This document shows positions 25,784-31,454 of a DNA stretch of 50,733 nt, piece by piece; within the stretch, counting starts at the first letter, position 1; each line of letters starts with the position of its first letter. Both the position numbers and the translations under genes were made by a program. This stretch comes from Saprospiraceae bacterium (GTDB lineage Bacteria > Bacteroidota > Bacteroidia > Chitinophagales > Saprospiraceae): contig JAHDFX010000013.1 of NCBI GenBank assembly GCA_020627965.1, forward strand, positions 1-50,733, read 5' to 3'. The notes under the pieces were generated by a model, which worked only from the letters and a program-made list of their open reading frames with translations, made no database searches and was not told the DNA's origin.

Positions 25784-26782
25784 ATGGGACAGTTACCACC
25801 CAACTATCAACATTCTGATGCTGTGGAGCCTCACATACTCCGTACTCGTGAAATGATTAAGAAATACCCCGAAATAAGTCAATTGATGGGGAAAAACCCT
25901 TATACTTTTGGTTTCATACTGATGGTTGTTGGCGCTCAAATACTAGTGACCTGGCTGATGCAGGGGCAAGCTTGGTGGCTGGCCCTTATTATTGCTTATA
26001 TTTTTGGGGCTTTCGCCAATCATGCCCTATTCGTCTTAATACATGAATGTACACACAACCTGGTTTTCAAAAAGAGGTCTGCCAATATGTGGGCAGGCAT
26101 TTTATGTGATCTGCCCAATGCTTTTCCAAGTTCTATTTCTTTTCGTCGCTATCATTTAAAACATCACGCTTTTCAGGGACATTATGATTTGGATGCTGAT
26201 ATTGCCAGCGACTGGGAAGCCCGCCTGATTGGTAATTCTGCTTTTGGCAAAGCCATGTGGTTACTATTTTTCCCTGTTTTTCAGGCATTGCGCCCGGCAA
26301 GACTGAAGGAGATAAAGCTGTTCAGTAAATGGACCTGGATCAATATTTTTGTAGTGCTGGTTTTTGATATTGCTGTGGTGTATTTCTGGGGCTGGATTCC
26401 ATTATTATACCTGACTATGTCTTTTGCTTTTTCCATTGGCTTACATCCGCTTGGTGCTCGTTGGATACAAGAGCATTATCTGGTAGCTCCCCCGCAGGAA
26501 ACCTATAGTTATTATGGTCCTTTAAATCTGGTGGCTTTTAATGTGGGTTATCATAATGAGCATCACGATTTTTCTTCTATTCCATGGAATAACCTGCCTA
26601 AGTTACGCAAAATTGCCCCGGAATATTATGATAATTTAGTCTATCACACTTCCTGGACAAAGCTGTTCTTAAAGTTCATTTTTGATAAAAAACTTTCTTT
26701 GTATTCAAGAACGCTGAGAACAGATAGAGGAGGAATGAATGTGACAACGGAGACCGGAAAGAAGATGTATGCTAAGACTTAG
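25784..26782 (+). CDS. Dihydroceramide delta-4 desaturase-like fatty acid desaturase (DEGS1 type)
   Basis: This 332-residue membrane di-iron enzyme closely parallels eukaryotic sphingolipid delta-4 desaturases. Three histidine boxes are intact: HECTH (87-91), HLKHH (124-128) and HNEHH (257-261). Beyond the boxes it shares family-diagnostic stretches: KYPEISQLMG near residue 27, FSIGLHPLGARWIQEHY near 215-232, ETYSYYGPLNLVAFNVGY at 239-256, RKIAPEYYDNL at 275-285, and a C-terminal LYSRTLR. The predicted reaction introduces a trans double bond into the long-chain base of dihydroceramide, in the inner membrane. Bacteroidota are known to make dihydroceramides; desaturation is much less documented. 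It is a single gene behind its own promoter, convergent with hxlR with overlapping ends. Another lipid substrate remains possible. Confidence 0.75.
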   Translation: MGQLPPNYQHSDAVEPHILRTREMIKKYPEISQLMGKNPYTFGFILMVVGAQILVTWLMQGQAWWLALIIAYIFGAFANHALFVLIHECTHNLVFKKRSANMWAGILCDLPNAFPSSISFRRYHLKHHAFQGHYDLDADIASDWEARLIGNSAFGKAMWLLFFPVFQALRPARLKEIKLFSKWTWINIFVVLVFDIAVVYFWGWIPLLYLTMSFAFSIGLHPLGARWIQEHYLVAPPQETYSYYGPLNLVAFNVGYHNEHHDFSSIPWNNLPKLRKIAPEYYDNLVYHTSWTKLFLKFIFDKKLSLYSRTLRTDRGGMNVTTETGKKMYAKT

Positions 26783-27176
26783 GGCTCAAATATTTATCTA
26801 AAAACCACTGATTGAGTTCTACACTTTTTTCGGCTAACTCTATACCAAAATCTGTCAGTTTATATTCAACTTTTGGCGGCACTTCTGCGTATACCTTTCG
26901 TTGAATAATTTGATGTTTTTCCAGTTTTTTCAGTGTAACGGATAACATTCTGGAGGAAATACCTCGAATATTGGATTTAAGTTGGCCAAAACGCAGGGTT
27001 TCATAGTAGGCTAAATTGTAGATGACAAATAAACTCCACTTATCCATCACTACCGCCATTATATCTTTTGTAATGCAAAAGCCTTTGCTCTTCTTGTTCT
27101 TAATGGCTTTTGTGAAAAAAACTTTTACTTTATTTTTCAAGCTAAGTGACTGATTGTCAATTTTAGTTACTTCCAT
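26772..27176 (-). CDS. HxlR family winged-helix transcriptional regulator
   Basis: This 134-residue regulator has the HxlR winged helix at about residues 33-125: KWSLFVIYNLAYYETLRFGQLK, the recognition-helix pattern SSRMLSVTLKKLEKHQIIQRKVYAEVPPKVEYKLT, and an aromatic C-terminus for dimerisation. HxlR proteins often sense reactive electrophiles through an N-terminal cysteine, and one cysteine occurs near residue 33 (GFCITKD). It is divergent from the DinB gene, and the shared intergenic region carries several GTTAC/GTAAC half-sites, suggesting control of that gene and of itself. Its 3' end overlaps the desaturase gene by 11 bases. Confidence 0.85.
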   Translation of the reverse strand: MEVTKIDNQSLSLKNKVKVFFTKAIKNKKSKGFCITKDIMAVVMDKWSLFVIYNLAYYETLRFGQLKSNIRGISSRMLSVTLKKLEKHQIIQRKVYAEVPPKVEYKLTDFGIELAEKSVELNQWFLDKYLSPKS

Positions 27177-27196
27177 GTTACTAAGTTTAATGCTTG

Positions 27197-27254
27197 TAAC
27201 CTATTGGTTATCAGTCACAATATATGTATTTTTGTCATGGTTACCAAAAGTAAC
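27197..27254. promoter_or_regulatory. Two inverted repeats, candidate HxlR operators
   Basis: TAACC-TATT-GGTTA (27197-27210) covers the -33 element of the DinB promoter, and GTTAC-CAAAA-GTAAC (27240-27254) covers its predicted start site. Further GTTACT half-sites lie at 27166-27171 and 27177-27182. Binding at either dyad would be expected to block transcription of the DinB gene. Confidence 0.6.
27204..27234 (+). promoter_or_regulatory. Promoter of the DinB-like gene (TTG, N20, TATTTTTG)
   Basis: TTG at 27204-27206 is followed by exactly 20 bases and then TATTTTTG at 27227-27234, a full match to the Bacteroidota -33/-7 arrangement. Transcription should begin near 27241, giving a very short leader to the first ATG at 27257. 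Confidence 0.7.
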
Positions 27255-27256
27255 TA

Positions 27257-27826
27257 ATGAAATTTATAAATACAATTATTATGGAAACACCAAGTAAAGA
27301 CCAACTTATTCAGGATTTGAAAAAGGTATTTCAGAATACCATTGACTGGATCAATAATCAGCCAGAAGATCATTTTAATAAAGAATTAATTCCTGATAAA
27401 TGGACTATTGCCGGACATTTATATCATTTGATTAAAAGTACTAAGGCGGTGAGCCAGGGAATGAAAATGCCAAAGCTAGGGCTTCGGACGATGTTCGGAA
27501 AAAGTAATCGCCCGGAACGAACGTATCAGGAAATGGTTGAAAAGTATGAAGGTGCATTGACTAATAGTAACTTAAAAGCCCCTGACAGTTATTCAGCCAA
27601 ATCTGGTCGCATTTTCAACAGGTCAGAATTGATCAAAAGATTTGAAGGAGAACTTAATGACCTTATTAAAGCTCTGGATAAATGGCAAGAGGATGAACTG
27701 GGTGTTTATATTATGCCACATCCGGCCATTGGTAAGTGTACGTTGCGGGAGTTTGTCTATTTTACCAATTTACATACACGTCATCATTTGGATATTTTAG
27801 AGGAAAAATATGTGCCTGGAGTATAG
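27257..27826 (+). CDS. DinB family protein (putative metal-dependent thiol/small-molecule transferase)
   Basis: This 189-residue four-helix-bundle protein has metal-ligand histidines consistent with DinB/YfiT: H53 in the segment IAGHLYHLIK and the C-terminal HTRHHLDILEEKY motif. Members use a divalent metal and often a low-molecular-weight thiol. A role in detoxification or redox defence is likely but not readable here. The ATG at 27257 opens the frame, and a second at 27281 (METPSKDQ) is a plausible true start. It is divergently arranged with hxlR, sharing the operator-promoter region, so the pair probably forms a stress-inducible switch. Confidence 0.75.
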   Translation: MKFINTIIMETPSKDQLIQDLKKVFQNTIDWINNQPEDHFNKELIPDKWTIAGHLYHLIKSTKAVSQGMKMPKLGLRTMFGKSNRPERTYQEMVEKYEGALTNSNLKAPDSYSAKSGRIFNRSELIKRFEGELNDLIKALDKWQEDELGVYIMPHPAIGKCTLREFVYFTNLHTRHHLDILEEKYVPGV

Positions 27827-27962
27827 TACATTGTAAATTATAACAAAAGTAGAGTTACGAACATGTTTTTAAAAGATTTTTTCAAAAGATTTTCCATTAA
27901 ATTTACAAACCCTTCCGTCTTCCATAGCAAACCATAATTCGCCTTTTGGATATGACTATATA

Positions 27963-28287
27963 ATGGATGAACCCATTAAAGCAATGATAGGAATGACCAT
28001 TGCTTTTGATTTGTTTTCAACATTTTGTTATTTCGCTTATCCTATAAAGAAGGACAAGAACACCCTCTTTCATCATGGAATAACTGTTTTGTTTTCAAAT
28101 ATGCTCCCTCTTTCATCGAGATGGCAAAGCTGCTCTAGATAATTTAAGAGGACAATTATCCTATTGTATGCAAGCGCTAAAAGTTCAAAATTTAGAAGAA
28201 CTTTCTCATTATTTACAAACCAACCAAGAAAATAAAGTCAGTAAAATATTAAGTGATTACAAACCGTTTGTAAAACCGATTCCATAA
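27963..28287 (+). pseudogene. Broken unknown gene (two frames)
   Basis: An ATG-started ORF (27963-28142, starting MDEPIKAMIGM) and an overlapping, differently framed open stretch (28084-28287) look like pieces of a decayed coding region. The second piece has a convincing protein-like end, reading ALDNLRGQLSYCMQALK and then YKPFVKPIP followed by TAA, but no start codon near its beginning. No family recognised. The two parts may also derive from different genes joined by deletion. Confidence 0.35.
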
Positions 28288-28388
28288 CACTTTTCATAAC
28301 GAATTAACAACTTGTCAACATACTTCGTAAACTCTTTGCGCCTGATGAAACTCATCAACTGTGCGAAAACGTACTTACCTTGATTCAT
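28257..28388 (-). pseudogene. Truncated IS4-type transposase N-terminus (DUF4372-like)
   Basis: The ATG at 28388 starts MNQGKYVFAQLMSFIRRKEF, followed by TKYVDKL. This is the opening of Bacteroidota IS4-family transposases with a DUF4372 domain. The similarity breaks off after about 32 residues and the frame stops at 28257, where it overlaps the end of a plus-strand gene remnant. The rest of the transposase, including its DDE catalytic core, is missing, so the element is dead. Confidence 0.6.
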
Positions 28389-28403
28389 CAGCAGCCTTAA
28401 TTT

Positions 28404-28445
28404 GGGGCTCTGTGAGGCGTGTTCCAATCACCTACAAAGAACCCC
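28404..28445. mobile_element. Imperfect inverted repeat beside the transposase relic
   Basis: GGGGCTCTGTG (28404-28414) and CAAAGAACCCC (28435-28445) pair at 9 of 11 positions. The segment lies 16 bases upstream of the truncated transposase start on its own strand, the place expected for an insertion-sequence end. No matching end or target duplication was found on the far side. Confidence 0.35.
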
Positions 28446-28488
28446 TGTAAGTTTATGACAAACAAAAAATTATATGAATTATGCTTCT

Positions 28489-29178
28489 TTAATCTTCTTC
28501 AAAAATCCGAAAATGAGTTGTATAGCCTGCTGAAAAAGTCACCTTAATCCCATCATATTTAGCACTAACACTACCACCAGAAGAATAAGCAACAGAGTCA
28601 TACCTTGATAGAGCACTATATTCCCGCATATCCTCCTCAACATCATTAGAATTATTTCTAAATTTCATTTCTTTGCCCGTTGCTTCGAAGAAATATTTTC
28701 CGTCAGACTTTTCATGCACCATCATGACTCCGGCTCTTGCGGGAAGGTTTGGCACCTTCCCGATGAAACACATTATCTGCAATTTTTTTTCTTCGATGTA
28801 TACATCGAAAATACCTTTAAACCCTCGTAAAGGGCTAGGTTTACCCGTAAAATTACGAGCACTTGACTCCCTCAGCCAATCTAAGGTTAATTCTGCCCTG
28901 ACCAAATCTGCAAGACCCATGGTATTAGCTGGGTCATTATGGGCTTTTTCAACCTTTTCAATAATTTCTCCGGTACCTCGCAAGGGCATGTCAGGGCTAC
29001 TATCCCATACTCCTCTTGTTGGAGTCCAAAAATAGGTTTCTGCAGTTTCCCAGCGGGTTTCGTTGATTACAATTGCGCTGATTCTTTTATCAGAAGATGA
29101 ACCGAGAGAACCTGCAAATTGGGCTCCTATATCAGCTGCTACTTTCGCAACTTCTGCGGCAATTTTTGCTTTAGACAT
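28489..29178 (-). CDS. Unknown protein, possible membrane-active (cytolysin/lectin-fold) protein
   Basis: This 229-residue protein has no signal peptide. The N-terminus (residues 1-26) is a long alanine-rich amphipathic helix. After a glycine/serine linker comes a beta-rich region opening KRISAIVINET, then W and YF residues at about 43-50. A further beta-rich domain at about 118-170 follows an inserted charged segment. The order of amphipathic helix, KRI/NET strand and aromatic turn recalls actinoporin-type cytolysins and fungal fruit-body lectins. This is a tentative fold resemblance, not a confident family call. It stands alone in an accessory patch between mobile-element relics, and its base composition looks like its surroundings. 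Confidence 0.6.
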   Translation of the reverse strand: MSKAKIAAEVAKVAADIGAQFAGSLGSSSDKRISAIVINETRWETAETYFWTPTRGVWDSSPDMPLRGTGEIIEKVEKAHNDPANTMGLADLVRAELTLDWLRESSARNFTGKPSPLRGFKGIFDVYIEEKKLQIMCFIGKVPNLPARAGVMMVHEKSDGKYFFEATGKEMKFRNNSNDVEEDMREYSALSRYDSVAYSSGGSVSAKYDGIKVTFSAGYTTHFRIFEED

Positions 29179-29494
29179 ATCTTAAGTATATATGGTTAAA
29201 AAAACATTTTCTTCAAAGAGTATTGAGAATTCAATCAATATCTAAGAATTGTAACCAGCACAAAAATGCAAACGGCAATCTAGCTTTGAGTTTTGACAGC
29301 GTTGGGGATCTTTAGGGGGTTAATTGCTTCCAAAAAAAAAAGAATATGAAAACATTAACGAGTACAAATATAATGAAAAATTACCATAAGTAAAAGTAAA
29401 CATCAAACCTTATTTATTATTGGATACAATTTTTTATTATCCTCTTTGAAATTTGATCTTACATTTTTCAGAAATTCGTAGCCTTATGTTAAAG
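29179..29494. other. AT-rich intergenic stretch
   Basis: About 310 bases without a gene. A CAAATATA sequence at 29365-29372 would be a TATATTTG -7 box on the minus strand for the unknown protein gene, but it has no matched -33. Nothing here resembles the 5' end or the domain I region of the group II intron whose 3' end follows. Confidence 0.4.
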
Positions 29495-29613
29495 CTCAAA
29501 TGGTGTAAAGAGCATTTGAGTGATAAACAACGAACCGCTGAGTACGAGCCCCCTACGCTCAGTGGTGGGAGAGGCGCACTGGCAGTCATTTGGCAGTCAG
29601 TCGCCTACTCGAT
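29495..29613 (+). mobile_element. Group II intron 3' end (domain V-VI relic)
   Basis: Read on the plus strand, ACCGCTGAG (29534-29542) pairs with CTCAGTGGT (29558-29566), with a two-base CG bulge, as in domain V. Next, GAG plus AGGCG (29569-29576) pairs with CGCCT and CTC (29602-29610), leaving a single bulged A at 29607. The 3' end CTCGAT follows at 29613, so the bulged A sits at position -7, exactly as the branch-point adenosine of domain VI. A perfect 8-bp hairpin (CTCAAATG/CATTTGAG, 29495-29520) precedes it. No reverse transcriptase or domain I is present upstream, so this is a truncated relic. Confidence 0.6.
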
Positions 29614-29630
29614 TCGCTTCTCGCCTTCTT

Positions 29631-29906
29631 TTATTTTTCAATTAATTTCTTTTCCATATTCTCAAAATCTTCTAACCATTTTTTTGCATTTGGGAAATTT
29701 GGGTCGATATTTAAACAATCTTTAATTTTACTAATTACTTCTTTTGCTTTTAAATAATTTCCGCTTAATCTTAATTGGTCAACATATTGAATTTTATTGA
29801 ATGGTTTCGGGTTTTCTTTCACGACTTTTTCCCAAGCTTTTGCACTTGAAAATGACCAATTTTCATCGTCATATTTTTCTGCCAAAATTTTCCAATTTTC
29901 ACCCAT
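29631..29906 (-). CDS. Small TPR-like helical protein
   Basis: This 91-residue cytoplasmic protein consists of helices with a TPR-like pattern (SSAKAWEKVVKENPKPFNK, then QLRLSGNYLKAKEVISKIK). No signal or membrane segment is seen. It starts at a clean ATG and lies 106 bases beyond the stop of the STAS-ATPase gene on the same strand, just past the relic intron end. Small TPR proteins of this kind usually mediate protein contacts. No partner can be named. Confidence 0.6.
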   Translation of the reverse strand: MGENWKILAEKYDDENWSFSSAKAWEKVVKENPKPFNKIQYVDQLRLSGNYLKAKEVISKIKDCLNIDPNFPNAKKWLEDFENMEKKLIEK

Positions 29907-29924
29907 AGTTTTTTCTTGTTTTCT

Positions 29925-30010
29925 TTTTCTTGGTGGAAGTGAACGGTCAAGTGTACACGGCTTGTGCGCGCGTTTAGCAGCATAGATGCGTACACATTGT
30001 TCTGTGCTTT
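29925..30010. repeat. Dyad-rich spacer between two accessory genes
   Basis: GTGTACACGG near 29950 and GCGTACAC near 29988 give GTGTAC/GTACAC arms around about 30 bases that include the alternating GTGCGCGCG stretch. Such arm-and-loop spacers resemble cassette-junction (attC-like) sites, but the diagnostic core sequences are not clearly present. Confidence 0.35.
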
Positions 30011-30012
30011 TT

Positions 30013-31278
30013 TTATTCTTCTATTTCTAATCTTTGACTAATTGATTTATGTATTAATTTAGTTATCAGATTATCCATGTTGGAATTTTTAATCAATTTA
30101 TTGAACTTGTCGGCTCCTATATTTACAAATAGTTTTCCAATAAATTCATCAGCAAAACTACTCGAAATAAATGGAACTCCTTCCCAATCAATTATTATTG
30201 GATAGTTGTTTTCAGCCTTAACTAGATTTAACACTTTTGTTCTCACAAATTCACCAGCCTGTCTGTTTCCATAACCAATATTTTCTTCATTCATTTTTAT
30301 GTAAAAAGAATCTACTGTTTCCATTTCATACTTTGTATCAATTATATAACTAGGAAAATGAGCTATAGTATTACTAACTGACAAACCCTCAATTATAGAA
30401 AATGGAGTTAGTAAGTTCATCATAACAGTAACTAACGTCCCTTTAAATGATTCATTTTCATGAAATAGTAACTGTTGTGCTTTTTGATTTGATCCTAGAT
30501 TCAACCACCCTCTTCCACTTCTAACTTCAAAAGTTCCTTTACATAAAGAAGCTATTTTTAAAGATCCTGCTAATCCATTTCCTTGTCCTATTCTTTTATC
30601 TCTTGTAACCCCTGATTTTATTGCCTCATTAATTGCATCTAAATCAGAACTCCCCTTTCGTAACACAGGTTGAATACTTTTAGGAATACCGATTCCATCA
30701 TCAACTATTCCAAACTCAATTTCTTTAGTTCTCCTATTTAAAATAGCTTGTAAAACACCTCCTTTTTTACTATTTGAATGGTTTAGTACATTGTCTGTAA
30801 GTTCATTTACTGTCCATTCAAGCCCCATTATTATATTCTTATCAATTACGACACTTCCCAAGATAAAGTCAATAAATTCATTAACTATTCTATGTTGATC
30901 ATCTCCACTAACAAATCTGTTTGTATATGCGGTTTTACTTCTTGTTTTTGATGGTTTAATTCTTCCATTTATTAATAATCTCTTCCAATTATAATTATTA
31001 AATAGTCTCTTTACGCTTGAATTTTCTGGCTGGATAATATCTACTTTACATCCCTTTCCTTTAAGATTTAGAATCATGGAAATTATTGGGAGCATTCCAT
31101 TAATATATGGTCGTTGTATTTTGCTAAAGTCAATTGAAATTTTGTCTTCATTTCTTAATTCAAAACTGTTTATTGCTCTACAAAAAGCTTTTGCGGCAAT
31201 TGATCCAATCTTACCACGCAATACTACTTTTCCTTGTTTCTTCCTATAAGATACATATTGAATTCTTTTCTGATTCAT
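30013..31278 (-). CDS. STAS / histidine-kinase-like ATPase / STAS-like (DUF4325) fusion
   Basis: The likely start is ATG 31278 (MNQKRIQYVS), because the upstream 40 codons have no domain. Residues 10-100 form a STAS-like fold. About 130-290 is a GHKL ATPase with the N-box ELTDNVLNHS (around N158-N163), G1 box DDGIGIP (193-199) and G2 box GQGNGLAGSL (231-240). About 325-421 is the DUF4325 STAS-like domain, with IIDWEGVPFISSSFADEFIG. No dimerisation-phosphotransfer helix is present, so it is not a histidine kinase. The layout resembles a fused anti-sigma ATPase and anti-anti-sigma switch. It lies in the accessory patch, beside mobile relics, with only a small TPR protein downstream. Confidence 0.75.
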   Translation of the reverse strand: MNQKRIQYVSYRKKQGKVVLRGKIGSIAAKAFCRAINSFELRNEDKISIDFSKIQRPYINGMLPIISMILNLKGKGCKVDIIQPENSSVKRLFNNYNWKRLLINGRIKPSKTRSKTAYTNRFVSGDDQHRIVNEFIDFILGSVVIDKNIIMGLEWTVNELTDNVLNHSNSKKGGVLQAILNRRTKEIEFGIVDDGIGIPKSIQPVLRKGSSDLDAINEAIKSGVTRDKRIGQGNGLAGSLKIASLCKGTFEVRSGRGWLNLGSNQKAQQLLFHENESFKGTLVTVMMNLLTPFSIIEGLSVSNTIAHFPSYIIDTKYEMETVDSFYIKMNEENIGYGNRQAGEFVRTKVLNLVKAENNYPIIIDWEGVPFISSSFADEFIGKLFVNIGADKFNKLIKNSNMDNLITKLIHKSISQRLEIEE

Positions 31279-31454
31279 TAATTGAATTGATTTAGTCTTT
31301 ATGTATCGATTTTGATGATTGGACAGAACTTGTTCATACCAGCATTGCGTAATATTTCTTACCCATGAAGGCAAACAGGCAAACACCCCAAAACACAACT
31401 ACAAAACCGGTTTAGAGCTGTAAACAAAGCCAAATAAACTATATTCATAAAACC

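Larger units (their letters stand above)
27827..28488. other. Gene-poor relic region
   Basis: These 660 bases hold no intact gene. They contain a 59-codon ORF (27963-28142), an out-of-frame coding-like tail (28084-28287), a truncated IS4-type transposase start (28257-28388, minus strand) and a palindromic end-like segment up to 28445. The order suggests insertion and partial deletion at the edge of the accessory patch. Confidence 0.55.

Noticed and set aside
29453-29725. A 90-codon plus-strand ORF across the group II intron end
   Set aside because: It runs through the structured intron RNA and into the end of the small TPR gene on the other strand. The apparent protein has no family character, so it is a chance frame.
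30013-31278. Histidine kinase annotation for the STAS-ATPase protein
   Set aside because: It has the ATPase boxes but no dimerisation and phosphoacceptor helix, so it cannot act as a classical sensor kinase.
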